26,504 nt of DNA from a virus. This document shows positions 9,097-16,174 of the stretch, in pieces. Where the stretch lies: positions 1 through 26,504 of IMG/VR virus record IMGVR_UViG_3300007619_000006; one strand, 5' to 3'. The notes beneath the pieces are model-generated. The model was not told the origin of the DNA. It did no database searches and worked only from the letters and a program-made list of their open reading frames with translations. The translations under genes were made by a program, and so were the position numbers. The stretch's first letter is position 1. Every line of letters begins with the position of its first letter.

Positions 9097-9362
9097 TCGG
9101 TAGGATCGTACCTGTCCCCGTTCTCGCAGACCAGACGGAGGAACTGCTTCGCGTGCTCCTGCTTCGGCATTGTGATGTCATTAGACCGGATATCGCCGGA
9201 GAGAATCAGGTCCAGATCGACGCCAAGGAGCGCGCAAACCTCTTCCGTCTGCCCGATCGTGAACGTGTCGGGCATAACGGGAACCGGCTTCAGTTTCCAC
9301 CGGGTCCCGCTATCCTTCCGCCGTCTCGAGACGGCGGGTTTTCGTCTCCAGAGCTTCATCAT
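9021..9362 (-). CDS. Tail assembly chaperone, G-like
   Basis: 113 residues. The frame is open upstream to 9497 but that part lies inside the major tail protein gene. I choose the ATG at 9362, which overlaps the major tail protein stop (ATGA) and is followed by a second ATG. The N-terminus is basic (MMKLWRRKPAVSRRRK). The middle (FTIGQTEEVCALLGVDLDLILSGDI) and end (TEWTAQQYRGVMVALVANFIYRS) look helical, as in G-type chaperones. It ends at TAG 9021 unless the ribosome slips at 9045. It lacks any enzyme motif. Identity rests on position, size and the frameshift signal rather than on primary sequence. Confidence 0.82.
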   Translation of the reverse strand: MMKLWRRKPAVSRRRKDSGTRWKLKPVPVMPDTFTIGQTEEVCALLGVDLDLILSGDIRSNDITMPKQEHAKQFLRLVCENGDRYDPTEWTAQQYRGVMVALVANFIYRSVVN

Positions 9363-9841
9363 GCGCCTGAGCCGCTGCCCGGATCGTATTCCTGGATGGC
9401 CTGCCCGCTCTCGTTGGCCGGAGCAGAAACAGCGACCATCGCCATCTGGAGCGTGACGGGGTTTGGCACCGCCTGCGCCGTATAGACGACATGGCAACCG
9501 AATTGCCCGCCGACGATTTTGCGGGTGACCTTGCCCAGCTCCTTAACGCGGAACCAGACTGCCGTCAGGTTGGTGGTCGCCGTGATCAAGTTATTCTGGA
9601 ACGTGTCGTTCGCCTTGAGCGCCATCGGCAGAACGCCCTTCAGCAGAATCATCGCCATGAGATCCGTCGAGTTCATCCCCTGGACGGTCTCGGCCTGCTC
9701 GCCGAACGCCTCGTAGCCATCGGCCAGGATCTGCGTCCTCGGGATCGTAACCCAGGTCCCGGACGAAACATCGTCCGGATCGTAGTCGACAGAGTGCTCT
9801 ATCGACTCGACGACAGAGCGGTGAATTGTTGTATCGGGCAT
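9359..9841 (-). CDS. Putative major tail (tube) protein
   Basis: 160 residues. It is the gene immediately before the tail chaperones and tape measure, the standard place for the tube protein. The sequence is beta-rich and of tube-protein size, with GTWVTIPRTQILADGYEAFGEQ near the start (quoted around its core) and a long beta stretch over NNLITATTNLTAVWFRVKEL. The C-terminus ends EYDPGSGSGA, one of several Ser-Gly tails in virion proteins of this phage. The ATG at 9841 lies 6 bases after the upstream stop. I do not recognise a specific family, so the call rests mainly on gene order. Confidence 0.72.
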   Translation of the reverse strand: MPDTTIHRSVVESIEHSVDYDPDDVSSGTWVTIPRTQILADGYEAFGEQAETVQGMNSTDLMAMILLKGVLPMALKANDTFQNNLITATTNLTAVWFRVKELGKVTRKIVGGQFGCHVVYTAQAVPNPVTLQMAMVAVSAPANESGQAIQEYDPGSGSGA

Positions 9842-9847
9842 TGTGTA

Positions 9848-10432
9848 CTACCTCAGTGTTATTCTGAAATCAAGATGATGTACAAGGGCTTCCGGCTGCG
9901 AAGCGAACACAGCAACCGGAAATTCAGGGACGGCAATCGTTTCTGGCCGGTCGACCTCCACGATGTGGCCGGCCTCGCCTACGATCGATTCGTCGACCTC
10001 CTCGGCGCCTACCGTGGAAAGCTCTGTTAATAGCCCTGTCGGCGATTCGCCCCAAAGCAGCATGTTGAACTGCTCCTGCGTCGATCCGGCGTAGGCGTCC
10101 GATTCGGTAAATTCGAACTCCATCAGGACCGCGAACGTATGCGAAATCTGCACCTTGCCGCCCGTGATCGCATATTCGTCCTCGTTCCCGTACTGCGTCG
10201 CGTCCGCCTGGTCGATCGGCGCCATGCGACACCACGCGACCCGGGGCGGACTGAGCGAGCGGTCGCAGAAGACGTTTTGAAAATCATAGACCGATTCCAT
10301 ACCCAACATCGCTTTCGTAATGAACTTGACGACATTGAACGTAGCGTAGCCGTGCGCATCCAGGACGGCGGCGCACTTCTGGCGGAGCCACTCCAGCTTG
10401 GCCTCCATCGGTATGGTGAAAGGGCTATTCAT
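9848..10432 (-). CDS. Putative tail terminator / tail completion protein
   Basis: 194 residues. The ATG at 10432 overlaps the gp10-like gene stop (ATGA). It begins with a helical segment (MEAKLEWLRQKCAAVLDAHG) and continues with beta-rich stretches (KVQISHTFAVLMEFEFTES, FPVAVFASQPEALVHHLDFRITL, read across its end). A helix-plus-sheet protein of this size between a gp10-like protein and the major tail protein is normally the tail terminator (lambda gpU type), which caps the tube and joins it to the head. The function is inferred from synteny and overall shape. Confidence 0.62.
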   Translation of the reverse strand: MNSPFTIPMEAKLEWLRQKCAAVLDAHGYATFNVVKFITKAMLGMESVYDFQNVFCDRSLSPPRVAWCRMAPIDQADATQYGNEDEYAITGGKVQISHTFAVLMEFEFTESDAYAGSTQEQFNMLLWGESPTGLLTELSTVGAEEVDESIVGEAGHIVEVDRPETIAVPEFPVAVFASQPEALVHHLDFRITLR

Positions 10433-11004
10433 GCGGCCGGCAGGCTGCTGCCTAATTCGGATTCAATAAAGGCAATCATGATGCCGAGGGCGCGTTTCTG
10501 CACTTCTGGAAGCTCGTCATCGATGGCCGGCGCGAGGTATTCGCGCCGGGGCATCGTGATCTTAAAACTTGTCTTTTTCGTTAGCGCCATGAATTTCCAT
10601 TTCTCCTCGCCCGTCTCGAAAAACATCTTCCAGAAGAAGCCGCGGCTCTTTGTCGTTACCGGCACGTTGATGGTGCCGCCGAACTCATGGATGGCCGCGT
10701 AGGGGACGAGGATCGTGAAGATGAACGTGGTCATGGCGTCCCGTATGCGGATCTCCTTCTTCGATTCGGCGCCGCCCTTGACGGCCCGCATCAGGCGCTG
10801 GCTGCGGATTGTGAGCCGGCTCGGATGGGTAGGCGTTTGGACCGCCTGGCCGCTGTCGTTTTTGCCTGAATCGATCATGTAATCCTGCACGGCCCGGCCG
10901 CCAATACGGGCAACCGCCATGTTCGCGATGCGCGTCCGCACGTCCTTGCGCTTTCGCAGGATACGCTGCAGCGCTTCTTGGAGCCGCTTCAGGTCGTCTG
11001 CCAT
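10429..11004 (-). CDS. HK97 gp10-like tail completion / head-tail joining protein
   Basis: 191 residues. An upstream TTG at 11010 would add two residues, but I choose the ATG at 11004 because it overlaps the connector stop (TAATG). The family hallmarks are visible: a basic helical N-terminus (LKRLQEALQRILRKRKDVRTR), the central YAAIHEFGG motif, and PRREYLAPA followed by a C-terminal helix. HK97 gp10-family proteins and the related gpS/gpZ proteins act in joining tail to head. The position between the gp6-like connector and the tail terminator is the usual one. Confidence 0.85.
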   Translation of the reverse strand: MADDLKRLQEALQRILRKRKDVRTRIANMAVARIGGRAVQDYMIDSGKNDSGQAVQTPTHPSRLTIRSQRLMRAVKGGAESKKEIRIRDAMTTFIFTILVPYAAIHEFGGTINVPVTTKSRGFFWKMFFETGEEKWKFMALTKKTSFKITMPRREYLAPAIDDELPEVQKRALGIMIAFIESELGSSLPAA

Positions 11005-11771
11005 TACCAAGCCGGTACCACCCGGTGTTGATAGAGTGATTCGATTTGCTTTCGTTCGTAATCGTCCAGCGCCCGCTTACTCGTGATGCGCAGCCGGTCT
11101 GCGCTCATCTCGGATTCGCTGATCCCTACCAGCCCCTTTTGATTCCAGGCTATGTTCGCGATCACGATGTTTGCCGCGGCCGCCGCGATGTCCTGCGGGA
11201 GCGTCTGAACCGTGGCCGTATCGGAGAGGTTGGTCAGATCCCCGGTACTCAGAGCGCTGTTCCACGTCTCGCCGGATCCGGGCGCTTCCTGATCGTCCCG
11301 GATGTAGCCGCCGAAGTACACGGCATCGGCCGGCTGCTCCGACAGGTCCCCGTCCAGGTGCATGATCCCTGTGTCCATGCGCTCGCCTACGACCATGATC
11401 TCATCCGATAGAGCGGTAGATCCGTCGACGCTGTAAATTTCGGCAACCGGAAAGTGGCGGAAATACGCTCGCCACCGCGTCGTCTGGCTGGAGCGTGAAT
11501 ACTGCGACGCCTCCTGCCAGTCGCTGCCGTACTTGTCGCGCCGCCAGCGCTGCGTGTGCTGCCGGATGATCAGGCGCCGCCCCAGGTACTTCTCGATCTT
11601 CTCCGTCGCCATCTTGATAAATCGTAGCGACGCCTGCTGTATCTCCTCGGTATCGCCGCTTCCGGGGTCCGCCCGCAGCGCGCTCGTCACCTGCGTTCCG
11701 AGCTTCTCGAAAGCCTGATCCGCTACCTGAGATAGCGTCACAAGGTCGGTATATGAGGCCGTGAGAGCCAT
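11004..11771 (-). CDS. Head-tail connector protein (gp6-like)
   Basis: 255 residues. The ATG at 11771 overlaps the stop of the upstream enzyme gene (ATGA). Connector-type features are a helical N-terminus (FIKMATEKIEKYLGRRLIIRQ), a beta segment (FRHFPVAEIYSVDG), an Asp-rich section with FGGYIRDD, and a long C-terminal helix region (DIAAAAANIVIANIAWNQKG then RALDDYERKQIESLYQ). These match the DnaT-like/gp6 adaptor proteins that form a ring below the portal. Two short PGSG segments occur (ADPGSGDTE and APGSGETW). Family assignment is by pattern and synteny. Confidence 0.75.
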   Translation of the reverse strand: MALTASYTDLVTLSQVADQAFEKLGTQVTSALRADPGSGDTEEIQQASLRFIKMATEKIEKYLGRRLIIRQHTQRWRRDKYGSDWQEASQYSRSSQTTRWRAYFRHFPVAEIYSVDGSTALSDEIMVVGERMDTGIMHLDGDLSEQPADAVYFGGYIRDDQEAPGSGETWNSALSTGDLTNLSDTATVQTLPQDIAAAAANIVIANIAWNQKGLVGISESEMSADRLRITSKRALDDYERKQIESLYQHRVVPAW

Positions 11772-13378
11772 CAGGCATTAACCATATCATCTTCCTGCGG
11801 CAGGTTCTCCCGCTTCCAGTCCTCGACGAGCTTTTTGGCGGCCAGTTCGGCGGCCTTTTTACCCCGTTCGCGGCCCTTGACGTGGCCATCGAAGACGACG
11901 TCGTAATACCCATGTCCCGTGTGACTGCAGATCACCTCAGGTACATCGGCTTCGGTCAGCTCCTCAATGGGTTCGACTTCCGGCAAAGCCGGCTCCGTTC
12001 CAGGGAAGTGGACATCCGGCGCGTACTCGGCCTGCCCCTGCTGAACGAGTTCCTTCGCGTGCTGCTCGTCCGTAAAGAAGACGCGGCCTCTGAGCGCGTT
12101 AATGCCGCGCTCTACGCCAGAGCCACGGGGCGTATACCCGCGGTTGAAGTTGCGCAGGCGATTGACCGCCCGGAGCGCAACCTGATTCCTATCGAAATAT
12201 GATGTTCTCATAGTGGCCCACTTCTGGGCTGAGTATTTTTTATGTCCGTTCGGGTTCGGGATCGACCCATTCAGCAAGGGCTGGTACACACGCCCGGACC
12301 CGATGGGCACCGACACGCGCCCGGACAATCGCCGTATCGTCTCCGTGATAGCCTCACCCGCGCGCTCGGACGCGCGCCCGTCCGCGTAGGCATAGCAAAG
12401 GTCCACGGCCTGCCGACGCTTCTCCCTTTGCTCCGGACGGTCTTCCAGCGCCCGGCGTACGGCAGCCACCATATCCGCCGGATCGTCGACGTTGATACCG
12501 ACGCCGGAAGCCTCCCACCACCTGAGCCCGTGGTTCACGGCCTTGCGGTAGTGCGGGCAGTTCATCACGACGACGGGGCGGCCGTCGCCACCCTCGCCGG
12601 CAGATGCGAATTCGAAGAGCGTGGACATATGATCCATCACGTAGAGATCCGCCCGCTCCATCACGTCAGAGAACTTCTCTACCACCTCGATCCCGCGCTT
12701 GCGGTATTCCTCCCGTATGCTGCCGAGCATCCTCGGGTGACCGTGGCCCAGTAGCCGTATCTCTTTGCCGTTTAGCTTCGAGAGCGCATCTAAGCCCGGC
12801 AACTGGTGCCAGAAAGCCGACCTGGTTTCCTGAATCACCTTGCAATCCCAGTGCGTCGAAAAAGCAACGACGGGAAGTTTCCCAGCCGCCCGCTTCCTGA
12901 TTTCGCCCCGGTGCCAGGGGTCCATCTTCGGACACCCGACGATCCGGACGCTGTCTTCGCCATAGATCGCCGCGTCCTTGCCTGCCGGGTTCGGTCCCGG
13001 ATGCAGGAATAATGCGACGTTCTTGTGGTTCGGCCAGCCGGCGTAAGATGGGCTCTTCTTCGTGAAGGATTGCCCGGCGCCGTGCTGCGTGAACACCGCC
13101 ATACGCTGCGCCTTGTGGGCAATCAGGAGGTCACCCGACGCGCTGCAAAGAACAAGATTCCTACCCTTTCGGAGCAGCCTGGGTACGTGCCCCCGGCTTG
13201 CGTACGTGACGATGTTCGGTGGATCGATAACACCCGCAACAAGCCCCTGAACATGAGGCCCTAGCGTCGTCCTCGTGATGATGCTGCCCCGATGCTCCGC
13301 CGGAACGGCCAGAAACATGGGGAGCAGATGGTCGAAGAAGTGGCGCTCGTGGGCGAGGAGATCGATTCTGCCGCTCAT
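11771..13378 (-). CDS. CDP-glycerol glycerophosphotransferase-like GT-B enzyme with phage-head-like C-terminal extension
   Basis: 535 residues. Residues 1-350 resemble the TagB/TagF family, which transfers glycerol phosphate or ribitol phosphate to sugars: TQHGAGQSF at 97-105, IVGCPKMDPW at 146-155, VVAFSTHWD at 170-178, GHGHPRM at 211-217 (the HP motif), ADLYVMDHMSTLFEFASA at 243-260 (TagF-like DYSS region) and PVVVMNCP at 268-275. The last ~105 residues are unlike that family: RVFFTDEQHAKELVQQGQAEYA at 432-453 and, at about 485-522, SHTGHGYYDVVFDG followed by a basic helix resemble small phage head proteins that usually follow the capsid gene. This looks like an enzyme fused to a virion-associated module. 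It sits between capsid and connector genes. The product transferred and the acceptor cannot be told. Confidence 0.7.
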   Translation of the reverse strand: MSGRIDLLAHERHFFDHLLPMFLAVPAEHRGSIITRTTLGPHVQGLVAGVIDPPNIVTYASRGHVPRLLRKGRNLVLCSASGDLLIAHKAQRMAVFTQHGAGQSFTKKSPSYAGWPNHKNVALFLHPGPNPAGKDAAIYGEDSVRIVGCPKMDPWHRGEIRKRAAGKLPVVAFSTHWDCKVIQETRSAFWHQLPGLDALSKLNGKEIRLLGHGHPRMLGSIREEYRKRGIEVVEKFSDVMERADLYVMDHMSTLFEFASAGEGGDGRPVVVMNCPHYRKAVNHGLRWWEASGVGINVDDPADMVAAVRRALEDRPEQREKRRQAVDLCYAYADGRASERAGEAITETIRRLSGRVSVPIGSGRVYQPLLNGSIPNPNGHKKYSAQKWATMRTSYFDRNQVALRAVNRLRNFNRGYTPRGSGVERGINALRGRVFFTDEQHAKELVQQGQAEYAPDVHFPGTEPALPEVEPIEELTEADVPEVICSHTGHGYYDVVFDGHVKGRERGKKAAELAAKKLVEDWKRENLPQEDDMVNA

Positions 13379-13392
13379 CTATCCGATTCATT

Positions 13393-13428
13393 GAAGCCGG
13401 CTGCGCGAATAGCCACGCAGCCGGCTTC
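13393..13428. terminator. Strong hairpin between capsid gene and the next gene
   Basis: A perfect 13-bp stem, GAAGCCGGCTGCG (13393-13405) and CGCAGCCGGCTTC (13416-13428), encloses a 10-nt loop. It lies in the 64-bp gap after the capsid stop. No U-tract follows on the minus strand (AATGAATCGG), so it is more likely an mRNA-stabilising 3' hairpin or a leaky attenuator than a full intrinsic terminator. Confidence 0.6.
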
Positions 13429-13442
13429 GTCAGATTAGGGGA

Positions 13443-14855
13443 TTACGAACCAGAAGCCGCCGTAAACGGCCCATTGACGAACGCCAGCGTCCGGTATACC
13501 GTCAGCGCGAGGCGTTCTTCAAAGCGCATTGTAGCGAGGTTGCGCCTGAAGTTGTCGCTGTCTTCGGTCGAAATCGCGACGGCCGCGCTCATGCGGTCCC
13601 AGATCTGGGCGCCGAGAGCGAACGAGCCGACCGTGAACTCGCCGATAGGCTGGCTTAGCGATACGGCAACAGGCAACCCCCAAATACGAGGCTGTGCGAT
13701 CTGCTGCGGCATGGCGAAGATGTAGCGGTTTTCACCGTCCTTCGTCAGTTCTACGCTGGCCCAGTCGAGCGGGTGGAGAACCACACCGGTTGGCGGAAAC
13801 TCGCTCTCGATCACCTGATACATCGCCACGCGGAGGCGGTCGATATTGGTCGCGCTCACCACACCGATCGTGGTCTCAAGACTCGAATCGTAGGCCGTAG
13901 CCTGCGTGTTGATGCCGTCGAGATTGTTCGAAGTGCCGTCGCCATTCAGGAGTTGGTCTTCTTCCTCGAGCAGCAGCAGGTACCGCCCGCGGCTGTCGAT
14001 GTAGGACTGAAGCCCTACCGCGTCGTCGAGAAGCTGAAGCGCGATCACGACAAAGTGCGCGATCGTTTCCACGTTGGCGGTCGCCGCCGTGAAATCGAAA
14101 TTGGTCTCACCTTTCAGCTCGCCCTGCCCGTTTCCGCCAGATCCGGTCTGGGGTCCCGCACTGTCGGTCAATCCGGTTTCACGCACAAAGCGAACCGTGT
14201 CGCTCTGCGTGGTGCCGACCGGGATCAGGTCCCGAATCAGAAGCGCCCGCTCGCCAGGGCCAACGATGCCCGGAACGCGCATGTAGTCGACCGTATCGCC
14301 GGCCGATATATCGGCGTTCGTGATCGTCTTTTCCAGCATGGAGGCCGCCGCCGTAAGCAGGTTAGCCGGTGTGATCATCGGAACGACTTCGCGGTGCTGC
14401 TTCGAGAGGCCCCATGATGGAAATTCCATCACGTAGTTAGAGCCCTGCGAGCGCCGAACGCGGGAAAGCGCCTTGGCGTGGTCGCCGTCGCGGTCCTTGA
14501 TCATGTCGTAGACACGGAGGCCGGGCGTCTTGAAAGCCGCGCCCTGCTGCCCATTCTGTGCCATGCGCTTTTGTAGGCTGACCTTCAGGTCTTCGGATTC
14601 TTTGGCCTGCTTGGTCAAGTCCTCCTGAATCGCTTTGATCTCGGCAGCGCGTGTGACCAGCTCTTCCTGGGTCTTCTTGACCTTGTCGACCAGACTCGCG
14701 TTTTCCTTCGAAAGATTGGCTACGATTTCCTTGTCTTCGGACGAACCTTTCTGGTCGTCTTCGAGCTGCTTGATCCGAGGCTCGTACTCGGTGATAATAT
14801 CATTGAGGTTCTTCGACAGTTTGTCGAGAACGTCTTTTGTTTGTGTTTCTGGCAT
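13443..14855 (-). CDS. HK97-fold major capsid protein
   Basis: 470 residues. The first ~100 residues are a charged coiled coil (DKLSKNLNDIITEYEPRIKQ onward to SLQKRMAQ), as expected of the delta/scaffolding domain removed by the prohead protease. The remainder has the phage capsid family pattern: LTAAASMLEKTITNADIS, VETIAHFVVIALQLLDD, RGRYLLLLEEEDQLLNGDG, GVVLHPLDWASVELTKDG, PQQIAQPRIWGLPVAVSLSQ, and near the end IWDRMSAAVAISTEDSDNFRRN (shown in parts). The ATG at 14855 lies inside the end of the protease gene. The cleavage site is probably shortly after residue 100, which is inferred. The C-terminus ends AASGS, and a Ser-Gly-rich loop TGSGGNGQG occurs mid-protein. Confidence 0.95.
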   Translation of the reverse strand: MPETQTKDVLDKLSKNLNDIITEYEPRIKQLEDDQKGSSEDKEIVANLSKENASLVDKVKKTQEELVTRAAEIKAIQEDLTKQAKESEDLKVSLQKRMAQNGQQGAAFKTPGLRVYDMIKDRDGDHAKALSRVRRSQGSNYVMEFPSWGLSKQHREVVPMITPANLLTAAASMLEKTITNADISAGDTVDYMRVPGIVGPGERALLIRDLIPVGTTQSDTVRFVRETGLTDSAGPQTGSGGNGQGELKGETNFDFTAATANVETIAHFVVIALQLLDDAVGLQSYIDSRGRYLLLLEEEDQLLNGDGTSNNLDGINTQATAYDSSLETTIGVVSATNIDRLRVAMYQVIESEFPPTGVVLHPLDWASVELTKDGENRYIFAMPQQIAQPRIWGLPVAVSLSQPIGEFTVGSFALGAQIWDRMSAAVAISTEDSDNFRRNLATMRFEERLALTVYRTLAFVNGPFTAASGS

Positions 14856-15585
14856 GACTGCGTAGTCTCAAATGTGACAAATGCAAATCCGAGAGAAGCA
14901 GCAATTCGCTAAGGGTCGTCAATCGATCCTCGTTCATGCTGTCGATTTGCGGCGCAGTCGGCCGATCTGAAGTGTCTTCAGGGGTGACGTGACCTTTTAC
15001 AAGCCCTAGCCAGCTCTCGATTTTCTGGCAAAGCTCATCTGAAATGCCGGTGCTAAGAGCGCGGCCGGCATTTGTTACTTGCACTTCCAATGGGGTAGGA
15101 ATCCTGCACTCTTCGTCTTCCTGCCCCGTCAAGGACTTTACATCTATGGTGGGAGTGAGGGGGTTTGCACCCCACGTGACAGACGAGTACTCCCATAATC
15201 TCGCCTGCTTGATAACCGATAAATCAGTATCGTCCCGGTCGATGTGGGACATGCCTACGGAATGCTCCGTGATGACGCCTTCCTCGTAGAGGATGAGCGC
15301 ATCGCGCCCCGCCTGCGTTTTAGATATCTTGCTCACGACCCGGAGGCCCTTCGAATCCTCCTCTAGCTCAAGGGGGCGGCCGATGATATCTGATGGCCAG
15401 TGCATCCATAGGTGCTTCACCCTGTTCGCCCCGCCCGGCCCTTGCTCCTGGATCGTCTTCTTGAAAGCTCCACGGGCGATGATGTCGCCGTCCGCGTCCC
15501 GATTGCCGAAGGCCGACGCGTACAGGACCACGATCCCGTCGAGGCGGCTTACGTCGGCGATATTTCCTGAATCTTTATAGATCAT
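14800..15585 (-). CDS. HK97-type prohead protease
   Basis: 261 residues from the ATG at 15585; the open frame extends to 15846 but that part crosses a terminator and a small gene. Family motifs: GIVVLYASAFGNRDADGD, AFKKTI, HLWMHWPSDIIGRPLEL (candidate catalytic His), GLRVVSKISKTQAGRDAL, EGVITEHSVGM (candidate catalytic Ser) and LWEYSSVTWGANPLTP. The enzyme cleaves the delta domain from the capsid protein during maturation. The ATG overlaps the stop of a small membrane-protein gene (ATGA). The last 55 bases overlap the capsid gene start. The C-terminal ~80 residues beyond the protease core are not family-typical and may act in scaffolding. Confidence 0.92.
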   Translation of the reverse strand: MIYKDSGNIADVSRLDGIVVLYASAFGNRDADGDIIARGAFKKTIQEQGPGGANRVKHLWMHWPSDIIGRPLELEEDSKGLRVVSKISKTQAGRDALILYEEGVITEHSVGMSHIDRDDTDLSVIKQARLWEYSSVTWGANPLTPTIDVKSLTGQEDEECRIPTPLEVQVTNAGRALSTGISDELCQKIESWLGLVKGHVTPEDTSDRPTAPQIDSMNEDRLTTLSELLLLSDLHLSHLRLRSHARNTNKRRSRQTVEEPQ

Positions 15586-15701
15586 CGAAGCATTAGAACC
15601 GCGGCTATCGTCAGCATGAAGGCTACCACGAGAAACAGGATGAGTCCGACCAAGAACCGGGTGCAACCCATCGGATCTGGGTATGAATAGAAGTCGCTCA
15701 A
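15582..15701 (-). CDS. Small single-pass membrane protein
   Basis: Too short for routine gene calling. From ATG at 15671 it encodes 29 residues, MGCTRFLVGLILFLVV and on to MLR, almost all hydrophobic. An in-frame TTG at 15701 gives a 39-residue form beginning MSDFYSYPDP, the more protein-like reading and consistent with TTG starts elsewhere here. Its TGA overlaps the protease ATG (ATGA), the same coupling as its neighbours, which is the main argument that it is real. One transmembrane helix is predicted by eye. It begins 18 bases after the U-tract of a terminator. The function is unknown. Confidence 0.55.
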   Translation of the reverse strand: MSDFYSYPDPMGCTRFLVGLILFLVVAFMLTIAAVLMLR

Positions 15702-15718
15702 TCGATTCTAGTGCAGAT

Positions 15719-15761
15719 AAAAAAGGGGGCGCCCCACCTCGTCGGTAGAGAGCCCCCTTTT
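15719..15761 (-). terminator. Intrinsic (rho-independent) terminator or attenuator
   Basis: On the minus strand AAAAGGGGGC (15761-15752) pairs perfectly with GCCCCCTTTT (15730-15721) around a 21-nt loop and the run of six T residues continues to 15719. This is a textbook intrinsic terminator for leftward transcription. It stands before the protease and capsid genes, so either a promoter follows it or it is read through to a set degree. Confidence 0.85.
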
Positions 15762-15827
15762 GGAGATTCGCTAAGGGTCTTCGCCCTAAGTACTGGTAAT
15801 ATACGGGTTTACGGGGTTTGTTCCAAT

Positions 15828-16022
15828 TTACGCCGCCTTGCGCCACCCCACAATAAACAACCCTCCGTTCGTCGCGTGAATATTAATCGTGCCATGTCCC
15901 AGCCGCCGGGCTTTCACAGCACGAGCGATCTTGATTAGTCGTTCTAGTTCGTCCTGCGTTAGCTCGTCCGAGGGTTGCGTACACACGACCTCGCGACCGT
16001 CGTAGGTTGTCTGTCCGTTCAA
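15828..16022 (-). CDS. Small protein of unknown function
   Basis: 64 residues from a TTG at 16022 that overlaps the preceding stop (TTGA). The sequence has a charged helix (DELTQDELERLIKIARAVKAR, in part) followed by a short beta-like segment (GTINIHATNGGLFIVGWRK). I recognise no family. It is the last gene before the terminator at 15719-15761, so the minus-strand block upstream may end here. The TTG start is accepted because the overlap pattern recurs in this operon; no ATG is available in the frame. Confidence 0.55.
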   Translation of the reverse strand: MNGQTTYDGREVVCTQPSDELTQDELERLIKIARAVKARRLGHGTINIHATNGGLFIVGWRKAA

Positions 16023-16174
16023 GGCAGTACCTGGTTTACTTCTAGAAATTCAACGACCCGCAGCGATAGCCAAAACATGAGCAGGTACAGCAAAAGCACC
16101 ACCGCGCCGATGCCGGCCCAGCTAACGAGCATCACGATCCAGCTCCATATGCGCCTGTATACCGGCCTGATCAT
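16019..16174 (-). CDS. Small membrane protein
   Basis: 51 residues from the ATG at 16174, which overlaps the MuF gene stop (ATGA); an upstream TTG at 16201 lies within the MuF gene and is less likely. After a basic N-terminus (MIRPVYRRIW) comes a long hydrophobic stretch of about 30 residues (WIVMLVSWAGIGAVVLLLYL and on), enough for one long or two short membrane helices, then a short acidic tail. Size and topology would allow a holin-like or other membrane role, but no lysis gene is nearby and the call stays open. Confidence 0.6.
   Translation of the reverse strand: MIRPVYRRIWSWIVMLVSWAGIGAVVLLLYLLMFWLSLRVVEFLEVNQVLP

Noticed and set aside
14904-15779. 14-nt direct repeat ATTCGCTAAGGGTC (14904-14917 and 15766-15779)
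   Set aside because: One copy is inside protease coding sequence and the other next to the terminator. A 14-mer repeat is about what chance allows in 26 kb, and no wider similarity is seen.
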